From: Nonomuraea basaltis
Lineage (GTDB): Bacteria; Actinomycetota; Actinomycetes; Streptosporangiales; Streptosporangiaceae
Reading direction: 5' to 3'
DNA: 57,511 nt
Assembly (NCBI RefSeq): GCF_005893125.1
Contig: NZ_VCJS01000072.1
Coordinates: 1 to 57,511, forward strand
Shown here: one piece after another, positions 50,676 to 57,511 of the stretch
Position numbering within the stretch: position 1 is the first letter of the stretch
How the letters are laid out: each line of letters starts with the position of its first letter
Position numbers and translations under genes: made by a program
The notes under the pieces: generated by a model
Told to the model about the DNA's origin: nothing
What the model saw: the letters and a program-made list of their open reading frames with translations, nothing else
The model's database searches: none

Positions 50676-51194
50676 TTGGACGCAGATTCCCGCTTTGCGG
50701 AGTTTGTCGCTGAGCGTGGCGACGCATTGCTGCGCTACGGCTACGTGCTCTCCGGGAACCGGCACGACGCGGCCGATCTGGTGCAGGAGGCGCTGCTGAA
50801 GCTGCGCGCCGCCTGGCCGCGGCTACGGACCAAGGACAATCCGGAAAGCTACGCCCGCACCACCATGGCCAGGCTGCACATCGCCGCATGGCGGTTGCGG
50901 CGGCGCGAGCAGCTCGCCTGGGACCCGCCCGAGCACGCGCACCACGACGCGCTGCCGAGCGGGGACGAGCAGGCGATGTGGCAGGCGCTGGCGGGGTTGC
51001 CGCGCAAGCAGCGGGCGGTCCTGGTGCTGCGGTACTACGAGCAGCTGAGCGACGAGGAGATCGCGGGCGCGCTCGGCATCTCGCGAGGGACCGTGCGCAG
51101 CCAGGCGTCGCGGGCGCTGGACAAGCTCCGCGCCGCCGTACCGGAGAACAGCCGCAGCGGGCGGCCCCCGGCCGCCAGGGAGAGCAAGCGATGA
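50676..51194 (+). CDS. ECF RNA polymerase sigma factor, SigE family
   Basis: 172 residues from the TTG at 50676, preceded by GAAGG; no ATG or GTG upstream gives a family-like N-terminus. Region 2 is FAEFVAERGDALLRYGYVLS followed by HDAADLVQEALLKLRAAW; region 4 is LPRKQRAVLVLRYYEQLSDE then IAGALGISRGTVRSQASRAL. This is the actinobacterial SigE-type group (about 170 residues, YGYVL/LSG). It overlaps the next gene by 4 bases, whose product is a membrane-anchored partner and possible anti-sigma factor. Confidence 0.93.
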   Translation: MDADSRFAEFVAERGDALLRYGYVLSGNRHDAADLVQEALLKLRAAWPRLRTKDNPESYARTTMARLHIAAWRLRRREQLAWDPPEHAHHDALPSGDEQAMWQALAGLPRKQRAVLVLRYYEQLSDEEIAGALGISRGTVRSQASRALDKLRAAVPENSRSGRPPAARESKR

Positions 51195-52417
51195 ACGACA
51201 TCGAAGAGACGTTGTGCAGGACGCTGGGGCACGCGGCCGAGCAGGCGCCGCGGCTGCCCAGCACGCTGCCGGGACAGTTGGCGACCGGCTACCGGCGGCG
51301 CAGGAACAGGGCCAGGGCGGTGCTCGCGGCGACGGCTGTGGTGGTGGTCGCGGGCGGGACCACGGTGGGACTGCGCGGCGGCGCAATCGAGGCGGTGTCG
51401 CCCGCGACCGACCCCACCGGCATCCCGTCAGCGATGATCAGCACGGCGCCGCAGGAGACGCTGCCGCCGCCCATCGAGCAGGTGTGGCCGGAGGCGGTGC
51501 GCAAGGTGTCCGCCGAAGGGCCGGACGGCAAGGAATTCACTCCGCTCGCGTTCATCGACGACAGGAACGTGCTCGTCTCCACCTCGGCCGGATTCGAAAG
51601 GACGGCCGCTCTTTACGCCTTCGACCTGGACAGCCGCGAGTTCCGCAAGATCGCTGACACGCCGATTCCGGCGGGGACGGTGACGTTCAGCTCGGACTTC
51701 ACCATCGGCAACGGCCAGGTGGCCTGGTGGACCGCGACCTCTGACGCCCGCGCGCACATCTACCGCGCTCCGCTGTACGGCGGCGAGGCCGAGCTCGTGA
51801 CCAGCCTGGAGATCACCGACCAGCAGGACATGGGGCTGGGCAGCCTGGACGTGGCCGACGACAGGATCTACTTCTCCGAGCAGGAAGGCGGAGTGTACAG
51901 CGTCCTCCTCGGGGGCGGGAGGGTAGAACAGGTGCAGAACAGCGCGGGCATGCACGTCCTGTCCTGGCCGTGGATCGGCAGGCCGCGCTACCTCGGGGAA
52001 AGCGACGGGCCGCGGTTCGGCGAGATCCGCAACGTGGAAACCGGCGAGACTCGTACGGCGGTGACCCGGCCTGGCGAGAAGTCCGTCACCTGTGACCTGA
52101 CCTATTGCTCCGGCATCAGGTCCGACGGCGAGAGCTTCCACCGACTGCGTGACGGCTCGCAGGAGCGAACGCTGCCAGGCGACATACCCCAGCTGATGCC
52201 GCCGGCCCTGGGCCGCTTCTCCATCACGACCGTCCGGGACGAGCGTGCGCTGCTGGGCGTCGCGCTGCACGACCTGACCACCGGCACCTCGGCCGACTTG
52301 GGCCTGCGACCACGGGGCAAGAGCATTTCCCACCCGGGCTTCAGCAGGGACAACAGGCTCCTGTCGTACGCGTTCGGGGGCGAGGTCGTCATCGTCGACC
52401 TGGCCAAGATCCGGTGA
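51191..52417 (+). CDS. Membrane-anchored beta-propeller protein, probable partner of the SigE-type sigma factor
   Basis: 408 residues from the ATG at 51191, coupled to the sigma gene. The N-terminal 40 residues (MNDIEETLCRTLGHAAEQAP) are cytoplasmic and resemble the start of anti-sigma proteins in this arrangement. A single helix follows (AVLAATAVVVVAGGTTVGL). The outer part is a TolB/WD40-like propeller with blades such as VAWWTATSDARAHIYRAPLY and DRIYFSEQEGGVYSVLL. It may hold the sigma factor at the membrane and release it on an outside signal; that role is inferred from gene order. Confidence 0.8.
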   Translation: MNDIEETLCRTLGHAAEQAPRLPSTLPGQLATGYRRRRNRARAVLAATAVVVVAGGTTVGLRGGAIEAVSPATDPTGIPSAMISTAPQETLPPPIEQVWPEAVRKVSAEGPDGKEFTPLAFIDDRNVLVSTSAGFERTAALYAFDLDSREFRKIADTPIPAGTVTFSSDFTIGNGQVAWWTATSDARAHIYRAPLYGGEAELVTSLEITDQQDMGLGSLDVADDRIYFSEQEGGVYSVLLGGGRVEQVQNSAGMHVLSWPWIGRPRYLGESDGPRFGEIRNVETGETRTAVTRPGEKSVTCDLTYCSGIRSDGESFHRLRDGSQERTLPGDIPQLMPPALGRFSITTVRDERALLGVALHDLTTGTSADLGLRPRGKSISHPGFSRDNRLLSYAFGGEVVIVDLAKIR

Positions 52418-52654
52418 CCAGGGTGGCGTGACGGATCATCTCAACCTCATCAGGCAGCCGCTATCGGCTCAGCTTTCAAGCCACCGTCCTGGAGGGCAGC
52501 CAGCGGCCAGTCAAGACGTTGTTGGTCCGGGGCGGTTCAAAGGGCCAGTGCGAGCCGATGCCGAGTGCGCGGCGTTCGTAGGCTGCGGCTCGCATGGATC
52601 CTGGCGCCCTCTTGGCTCGGAGCGCTCACGAGCGCGACGACGGAAGCTGCGATC

Positions 52655-53284
52655 ATGCATGATTTCGGGATGATGAGGATCGAGACGCCGTGGGGGCCCT
52701 GGGAAGCCGCGCCGCTTGACGAGGTCGTCGCGCTGATGCGCGGGCTGGCGGCGCCGTGGTGGGTGGCCGGCGGGTACGCGATCGAGCTGGCCGTGGGCCG
52801 TGCGTATCGCGAGCACGGGGACGTGGATATCGCGTTGCTGCGTCGGGACCAGATCGCGGTGCGGCGGCTGCTGGACGGCTGGGACGTCCACGCCGCAGTC
52901 GTGCCCCAGACGCTGCGGCCATGGGCGCTGGACGAGGTGCTGCCCGAGCAGGCGCACGACATCTGGGTGCGCGAGCATCCGGACGGGCCATGGCGCTTCC
53001 AGCTCATGTTGGACGAGGCCGACGGAGAGGAGTGGACCTACCGTCGTGACCCTCGGATCCGCCGCTCGCTGGCCGGGCTGACCGTCGAGGAGGACGGTTT
53101 CCACCGGCTTGCCCCGGAAGTGCAACTGCTCTACAAGTCCAAGGGCATGCGGCCGAAGGACGAGGCCGATTTCGAGGCGGTCCTCCCGCTGCTGAGCAAC
53201 GGGCAGCGGCGCTGGCTGGACGAGGCGCTGGAGACCGAGCACACCACACATCCCTGGCGCGAGCGCCTGCGCCATGATCCATGA
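52655..53284 (+). CDS. Nucleotidyltransferase of the aminoglycoside/lincosamide type
   Basis: 209 residues from the ATG at 52655, with GGAAG upstream; starts at 52670 or 52673 are also possible. The core WWVAGGYAIELAVGRAYREH followed by GDVDIALLRRDQ is the GG...DxD catalytic motif of nucleotidyltransferases such as ANT(2'') and Lnu-type resistance enzymes. Later LLYKSKGMRPKDEADFEAVL is the conserved K...K...D segment of that group. It would adenylylate a small hydroxylated compound, perhaps an antibiotic; the substrate cannot be fixed by sequence. It overlaps or abuts the next short frame. Confidence 0.85.
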   Translation: MHDFGMMRIETPWGPWEAAPLDEVVALMRGLAAPWWVAGGYAIELAVGRAYREHGDVDIALLRRDQIAVRRLLDGWDVHAAVVPQTLRPWALDEVLPEQAHDIWVREHPDGPWRFQLMLDEADGEEWTYRRDPRIRRSLAGLTVEEDGFHRLAPEVQLLYKSKGMRPKDEADFEAVLPLLSNGQRRWLDEALETEHTTHPWRERLRHDP

Positions 53285-53285
53285 G

Positions 53286-53498
53286 ATGGACGCTGCCGTA
53301 GCACCGGTTGAGGGCTTTGAGGCGGTGTATCTGAGCGACGATGGCACGGAACGGCGGGTGCCGCTGGCTCTCCTGGTGGAGGAGGTTGAGACGTTGGGCG
53401 ATATCGCCCGGCCAGCCATCCACGCGCGATCAGGAAGCGCCCCATGCGTCCAAACCCGAGGTCGGCAAGGACTACACCGACAAGGGCGAACTGCATGA
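53286..53498 (+). pseudogene. Truncated protein of unknown family joined to integrase debris
   Basis: The frame begins MDAAVAPVEGFEAVYLSDDG then TERRVPLALLVEEVETLGDI and ARPAIHARSG, which looks genuinely coding. It then runs out of frame into the integrase fragment (PCVQTRGRQGLHRQGRTA is the integrase DNA in the wrong register). The native C-terminus is therefore missing. The start is 1 base after the nucleotidyltransferase stop; an in-frame ATG at 53274 overlaps that gene. Confidence 0.45.
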
Positions 53499-53631
53499 CG
53501 ACCGCAGTTTGAAGGGCCATTGGAAGAAGACCGTGCGGCCGGTGCCTATCCCGCCCGAACTGGTGGCGCTGTTGCGCTGGCACATCGCCCGGTTCGGGGT
53601 CACGAAGGACGGCAGGCTGTTCCGCTCCTAG
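53443..53631 (+). pseudogene. Tyrosine recombinase (integrase) fragment
   Basis: The frame reads ASKPEVGKDYTDKGELHDDR, then HWKKTVRPVPIPPELVALLR and WHIARFGVTKDGRLFRS, the mid-catalytic part of phage-type or ICE-type integrases (RPVPIPPELVALLRxHI...DGRLF). The catalytic Arg, HxxR and Tyr segments are absent on both sides, and a stop follows at 53629. It is a leftover of an integrated element. Confidence 0.65.
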
Positions 53632-53698
53632 AGCGGTCGCGGACGGCAAGGCTCGTCCTATCCAGGCTCGACGGCGACCGGGCCGAGGCCCAACTCCG

Positions 53699-54484
53699 TC
53701 AGGTCGCCACCCGTTTGCTTGCCCGCGGATCAGGTGAGATCAGGCCCTGACCCCTGAGCAATACGGCTCCCGCCAGCGCGAGTGTGATGGCCTGCAACAC
53801 GAGCATGACGCTGAAGTGCACCGGCTGCAGGGGCAGCACGCGCATGCCCAGGTGGAAGCCCAGGTGCACACCGACTGCCATCCACAGCCCGCCGCCGCGT
53901 ACCCGCGCCGCCGTGCACGCGAAGCCGAGCGCCACGGCCATGACCACGTAGAGCAGCCTTTCCGTTATGGTGTCCGCCGCGCTTTGGGAGATGATGTGCA
54001 GAACGCCGAATCCGGCCGAGACGATGATCACGACGGCCCGTGGCGACAGCCGTACCGACAAGGTGTCGAAGACGTGGCCGCGCCAGAGCAGTTCCTCCGG
54101 GAAGGCTTGGCCGAGCAGGAGGACGACTGCGCCCAGCGGCAGCCAGGCATAGACGGAGGCGTCGATCGGCCCCAGGGTGGACGCTCCCATGGCGAGGGAG
54201 AGCCCGTTGGCGGCGAGCACGGGCACGGCGCCCGCGAGCACGCCGAGCAGGACGTGTGACGGGTTGCGCCAGCCCAGTGCCGGCCACGGCCGCCGGTAGA
54301 GGAAGCGGCGGATGAGGTAGACCAGCAGGAGCCCGGTGAGCGTGATGCCGAGCGCGCCGAGTGGCTCTCTCAGCGGGTTCGCCTGGTCGAGGAGCAGTAA
54401 CGCGGGGACGGCGCCGATGAAGACCTGAGCCAACATGACGACCACGGCAAGGAAGACGGACCAGAGAGTTTTCACGCCAGTCAC
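53699..54484 (-). CDS. CPBP-family intramembrane metalloprotease
   Basis: 261 residues with about seven hydrophobic segments. The three family motifs are present: EELLWRGHVF (EExxxR), SAGFGVLHII (FxxxH) and AVGVHLGFHLG (HxxxB). The active-site Glu and His residues would bind a metal within the membrane. Bacterial members have been linked to bacteriocin self-immunity and to processing of membrane peptides, but the function here is unknown. It diverges from a two-component pair across a 114-base gap with an inverted repeat, suggesting coregulation. Confidence 0.9.
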   Translation of the reverse strand: MTGVKTLWSVFLAVVVMLAQVFIGAVPALLLLDQANPLREPLGALGITLTGLLLVYLIRRFLYRRPWPALGWRNPSHVLLGVLAGAVPVLAANGLSLAMGASTLGPIDASVYAWLPLGAVVLLLGQAFPEELLWRGHVFDTLSVRLSPRAVVIIVSAGFGVLHIISQSAADTITERLLYVVMAVALGFACTAARVRGGGLWMAVGVHLGFHLGMRVLPLQPVHFSVMLVLQAITLALAGAVLLRGQGLISPDPRASKRVAT

Positions 54485-54532
54485 GGTAGAAACGCTCGGG
54501 TACAGCGCGCATCCGGCCGGAGATAGAGATCG

Positions 54533-54550
54533 CCATGACGAAAGTCATGG
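54533..54550 (+). promoter_or_regulatory. Inverted repeat between the CPBP protease and the third two-component pair
   Basis: CCATGAC-GAAA-GTCATGG is a perfect 7-bp inverted repeat with a 4-base spacer, near the middle of the divergent promoter region. A dimeric NarL-type regulator site is the likely reading. Confidence 0.6.
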
Positions 54551-54598
54551 TGACGTGGGTGGGATCACAGGCGTTCGGCGGGATCGTAGGTTTGTCGC

Positions 54599-55696
54599 AT
54601 GGCGTGGTTGCGTGATCCCGATCGTCCGGTTCTCCTCAGCGTGGTGTTCTGGCTGGTGCTCGGCGCCACGGTCGTGGTCAATCTGGCGATCCCCAGCAAT
54701 GCGCGGGACCGGGTCCTGTTCTTCGCTGATGTTGTGCTGCTGTGCGGGCTGTGGCTGGTGATGCCGTGGCGGCCCGGCTATGGTCGGCGCTTGGTGGCTC
54801 CCGCTTTCCTGGCGGGCACGTTCGTGCTGGGGCTCACCGGGGCGATCGGCACGCACATGCCCCTGCTGCTCATCGGCGTGGCCAACCTCGCCGTCGTGTA
54901 CGGCATGCGGGTCGCCACCGCCATCCTGGCCGCGTTCGGTGTGATCATGGTCGTTGTTGTGCCCCTGTTCTATGGCAGGCCGATCGTCCAGGCGCTGGCC
55001 GAGACGGCGGTGGTCGCGGTGCTGGCCACCTTTTCGATGGGCATGGCGTCGGCGGTGTTGCGGGCCCGGCAGCTCGCCGAACGGGTGCGGGAGCTGACCG
55101 TCGCCGAGGAGCGCGCCAGGATGGCGGCGGAGATGCACGATTCGATCGGACACCACCTGACCGTGATCAAGGTGGGGCTGGAGAACGCCGAGCGCTTCCG
55201 CGACCGCCGTCCCGCAGCCGCCTGGGAGGAGGTGCGCCAGGCCAAGGAGCTCACGGTAGCGGCGCTGGCCGACGCCCGCCGGTGGGTGCGCGCGCTGCGC
55301 CCGCTCGCCCTCAACGGTCACCTGGGCAGCGCCGCGCTCCAGCGGCTTGCCGACTCCTTCGCAGGCACCGGCGTCAGGGTCACCTTTGAGGTAACAGGGA
55401 CCGAACGCCTGCTTGAGCCTGACGCCGAGTTGGTGCTCTACCGTGTGTTGCAGGAAGGGCTCACCAATGCCCTCCGGCACGCCGAAGCCAAGTCCGTACG
55501 TGGCACGCTGACGTTCGAGAAGGGAATGGTCGCGCTCGTGGTCGCCGACGACGGCAAGGGCGATGACCGTGACCATGATCATGGCCACGGGTTCGGATTG
55601 AGCTCGCTAGCCGAGCGGGTCAAGGCGCTTGGCGGTACCCTCACCAGCGGCAACGCGGCCAAGGGCTTCGAGCTGCGCGCGGAGCTGCCGTCGTGA
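54599..55696 (+). CDS. Sensor histidine kinase, HisKA_3 type
   Basis: 365 residues. About six N-terminal membrane helices without a large outer domain, a short coiled linker (RARQLAERVRELTVAEERAR), the phosphoacceptor AAEMHDSIGHHLTVIKVGLE with His in MHDS, and ATPase boxes LYRVLQEGLTNALRHAEAKS and GHGFGLSSLAERVKALGG. A His/Asp string (DDRDHDHGHGFG) lies just before the G box. It overlaps the response-regulator start by 4 bases (GTGA). The signal is unknown. Confidence 0.93.
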   Translation: MAWLRDPDRPVLLSVVFWLVLGATVVVNLAIPSNARDRVLFFADVVLLCGLWLVMPWRPGYGRRLVAPAFLAGTFVLGLTGAIGTHMPLLLIGVANLAVVYGMRVATAILAAFGVIMVVVVPLFYGRPIVQALAETAVVAVLATFSMGMASAVLRARQLAERVRELTVAEERARMAAEMHDSIGHHLTVIKVGLENAERFRDRRPAAAWEEVRQAKELTVAALADARRWVRALRPLALNGHLGSAALQRLADSFAGTGVRVTFEVTGTERLLEPDAELVLYRVLQEGLTNALRHAEAKSVRGTLTFEKGMVALVVADDGKGDDRDHDHGHGFGLSSLAERVKALGGTLTSGNAAKGFELRAELPS

Positions 55697-56328
55697 GCGC
55701 GGTCCGGGTGCTGCTGGTCGATGACCAGGAGCTGATGCGGCAAGGGCTGCGCAAGCTGCTGGAGATCGAGGAGTGCATCGAGGTCGTGGGCGAGGCGGCC
55801 GACGGGGTGGCCGCTCTGGCAGCGGTGGACGAGACACGCCCCGATGTGGCGCTCGTGGATGCCCGGATGCCGCGGATGGACGGCGTGGAGCTGATCACCC
55901 GCCTGACGGTCGAGCATCCCTCGGTGGCGGCGATCGTGCTCAGCACCTTCGACGAGGACGACTACATCTTCGGAGCGCTGCGCGGCGGCGCCGTCGGCTA
56001 CCTGCTCAAGGACTGCTCGCCCGACGAGCTGGTGGCGGCCATCTTGCAGGCGAGCCGCGGCGAGACCGTGCTGAGCAGCCCGGTCGCCGCCCGGCTGGTC
56101 GCCAACCTGCGCCGGGCACCGGTGCACGGCGCATTCCCCGGCCAGGAACTGCTATCGGCCCGGGAACTCGAAGTGGCCCGGATGGTGGCGGCCGGCGCCG
56201 CCAACCGGGAGATCGCCGCCCGGCTGTTCATCACCGAAGGGACGGTGAAGAACCACGTCTCAAGCGTGCTGCGCAAGCTGGGCCTGCGTGATCGCACCCA
56301 GCTCGCCCTGCACCTAACGGGCCGGTAG
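55693..56328 (+). CDS. NarL/LuxR-type response regulator
   Basis: 211 residues from the GTG at 55693. Receiver: VLLVDDQELMRQGLRKLLEI, phosphoacceptor VALVDARMPRMDG, then IVLSTFDEDDYIFGALRGG. DNA-binding domain: LSARELEVARMVAAGAANRE then GTVKNHVSSVLRKLGLRDRT. It likely binds the inverted repeat at 54533 to control itself and the CPBP protease gene. Its last 15 bases overlap the convergent ASCH gene. Confidence 0.95.
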   Translation: MSAVRVLLVDDQELMRQGLRKLLEIEECIEVVGEAADGVAALAAVDETRPDVALVDARMPRMDGVELITRLTVEHPSVAAIVLSTFDEDDYIFGALRGGAVGYLLKDCSPDELVAAILQASRGETVLSSPVAARLVANLRRAPVHGAFPGQELLSARELEVARMVAAGAANREIAARLFITEGTVKNHVSSVLRKLGLRDRTQLALHLTGR

Positions 56329-56661
56329 CCATGTGGTTGGCTCGATCAGCTCGATCTCGATGGCCAGCACGCCGAGCGCCTCTTTCTCGGTGCCGTAGAT
56401 GCGGCGGATGTTGGCCAGCTGCTGCTCACGTGGGCTGTCGGGGTTGACGTTGGTGGCGCCCTCGGCATCCAGCATCTCCTCGAAGCTGGTGTAGCGGGCC
56501 ACCCGCTTGACGCGAGTGAGGGCGTCGTCGCGGCCCCACACAAACCGGATGTGGTCGCCGGCCTTGAGCTTGCGCAGGTTCGGGTATGGCACGCGGACCT
56601 CGATGGTCTTGCGGCCGGCGGCGACAAGGGGCTCGTGATGTTGCGGGACTGGCACCCTCAA
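56314..56661 (-). CDS. ASCH-domain protein
   Basis: 115 residues. The sequence HHEPLVAAGRKTIEVRVPYP and LRKLKAGDHIRFVWGRDD, followed by VKRVARYTSFEEMLDAEGA, is the ASCH fold: a PUA-like beta-barrel with the G(R)KTIEVR motif. E. coli YqfB, of the same fold, hydrolyses N4-acetylcytidine; other members bind RNA. The late NIRRIYGTEKEALGVLAIEI segment is typical. No neighbour suggests a pathway. Confidence 0.88.
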   Translation of the reverse strand: MRVPVPQHHEPLVAAGRKTIEVRVPYPNLRKLKAGDHIRFVWGRDDALTRVKRVARYTSFEEMLDAEGATNVNPDSPREQQLANIRRIYGTEKEALGVLAIEIELIEPTTWLPAR

Positions 56662-56735
56662 CCTTGAGTCAGCTCGTCAAGCCCGTGCAGTAGCTGGCCA
56701 AGAGCCGATCTGTCGGCGGCGACGCCGTGACGCGT

Positions 56736-57485
56736 TTACACGATGGGATAAGCCGCGTCGAGGAGGCGGCGCAGGTGCATTGTGTCCGTGGCCAGGGCCG
56801 TCACCAGAATGGCCGGACCGGCGAGCGGGGTCAGCATGGCCTGCCCGTGGGCGGGGTCGTCGCCGACCAGCCGGACGTCCGGCGGCTCTTTCTCGTAGGC
56901 GGGATCGACGATGAGGATCTGGCCGACGGCGCGGTGGCCGGCGAGTATGGCGGGGCCGTCCCAGCCGGGTGCGTCCGGACCGTACATGGTCTGCTGGTCC
57001 AGGAGAGGATGTCCGTCGTGCCGGACGGTGAGACGGGTGGTCAGCCGGCCCGGCGGTTCGTTGGCGCGGCCGAGGACCTGTTCCTCGCGCAGGACGAGTC
57101 GCGCACTGGCGGCGAGGTCGATGGTGCAGGTCTGCCGCAGGTTGCTGCGTGCGGCGGAGATCAGCGGCTGGGGCAGCCAGTGCAGGCTCGCCTGGTCGGC
57201 CGCGGTCAGGTGAACGTCGTATGTGGCGTGCTCGGGGGTGGGGCCGCGCAAGGCGATGGTGGCGGCGACTGTGGTGATGTGCAGGTGGGCGTCTTGTTCG
57301 GCGGTGGCTTCGATGCGCAGTCGGTCGCCGCCGAGCGGGGCGCTCATGGCACCGAGGATGCACACCCGTGCCTGGTTTCCGTGCGGGCGGTTGCGGCGCA
57401 GGTCGAAAGGACCGTCGCCGGCCAGAACGGGCAGGGCGGTGGCGTTTCCCGCGCTGGTCGCCCTGATGCGGGCGGTGGCGTGCAC
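56736..57485 (-). CDS. ureD: Urease accessory protein UreD (5' end at the window edge)
   Basis: 249 residues from a GTG at 57485; the frame is open to the window edge, so the real start may lie upstream. The family features are DRLRIEATAEQDAHLHITTV, HLTAADQASLHWLPQPLISA, then RLVLREEQVLGRANEPPGRL and DGPAILAGHRAVGQILIV. UreD acts with UreF and UreG to load nickel into urease. The other ure genes would be upstream, to the right of the window, since ureD is usually last in ureABCFGD order. The nickel/cobalt importer at 23370 may supply the metal, though it is 30 kb away. Confidence 0.88.
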   Translation of the reverse strand: MHATARIRATSAGNATALPVLAGDGPFDLRRNRPHGNQARVCILGAMSAPLGGDRLRIEATAEQDAHLHITTVAATIALRGPTPEHATYDVHLTAADQASLHWLPQPLISAARSNLRQTCTIDLAASARLVLREEQVLGRANEPPGRLTTRLTVRHDGHPLLDQQTMYGPDAPGWDGPAILAGHRAVGQILIVDPAYEKEPPDVRLVGDDPAHGQAMLTPLAGPAILVTALATDTMHLRRLLDAAYPIV

Positions 57486-57511
57486 GCCGGGGGCGGTGCG
57501 CCCGGCCGGGG

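Noticed and set aside
52418..52654. Open frame upstream of the nucleotidyltransferase (from 52565)
   Set aside because: The extra residues (MRGVRRLRLAWILAPSW) are not family-like, and the ATG at 52655 has a better placed ribosome-binding site.
1..57511. tRNA, rRNA, CRISPR arrays and phage structural genes
   Set aside because: None were seen on either strand; no repeated spacer pattern and no recognisable RNA gene sequence.

Overview
The window is GC-rich (about 70 percent by eye), densely coded DNA. It has frequent GTG starts, many TetR, ArsR and LuxR-type regulators, ECF sigma factors of actinobacterial types, and secreted glycosidases. This points to a filamentous actinobacterium; codon style and gene families suggest the Streptosporangiaceae/Nonomuraea neighbourhood, but that is inference from reading alone. 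No rRNA, tRNA, CRISPR array or intact mobile element was recognised.

Layout. 1-7970: a carbohydrate-uptake and glycosidase operon (solute-binding protein cut by the window edge, two permeases, a secreted GH39 with two appended binding domains, a GH78 alpha-L-rhamnosidase). 8017-11100: accessory DNA with a frameshifted HTH/NB-ARC/TPR regulator, a small secreted protein and a decayed minus-strand gene. 11329-12422: a pectate lyase behind a perfect LacI-type palindrome and followed by a strong terminator. 13050-18759: an ECF41 sigma factor with its partner flavoprotein, a phosphotransferase, a beta-propeller lipoprotein and a TetR regulator divergent from a cytochrome P450 (to 20021). 20215-20916: a secreted protein with a duplicated cysteine repeat.

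21109-29751 is a metal block: a zinc/cobalt-type CDF exporter flanked by two related ArsR repressors, a CbiM/NikMN-Q-O nickel or cobalt importer, an orphan long-form HisG, and a chromate-resistance set (ChrA plus a ChrB split in two). A urease accessory gene, ureD, lies at the far right edge (56736-57485); urease is a nickel enzyme.

29894-43731 holds two parallel MacB/LolCDE-like ABC exporters. One is next to a TetR repressor with matching operators. The other is next to a NarL-type two-component pair. Each has a tiny one-helix membrane protein beside it. Between them are a second TetR and an FAD monooxygenase sharing a 17-bp inverted-repeat operator. A second two-component pair lies at 41963-43731. 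43901-47372 is a glucuronide operon (uidA, uidB and an unassigned four-helix membrane protein). 47473-48941 is an SDR and an NTF2-like gene behind a doubled palindromic operator and closed by a terminator. 48944-50675 contains a transposase remnant and two very small secreted proteins. 50676-57485 carries a SigE-type sigma factor with a membrane-anchored propeller protein, a nucleotidyltransferase, an integrase remnant, a CPBP protease divergent from a third two-component pair, an ASCH protein and ureD.

The most promising points for novelty are the small secreted proteins at 10220, 49649 and 49963 with a shared upstream element, the one-helix micro-proteins beside the ABC exporters, the hisG/nickel-importer association, and the unassigned third gene of the glucuronide operon. 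Similarity statements rest on remembered family motifs; no database search was possible.
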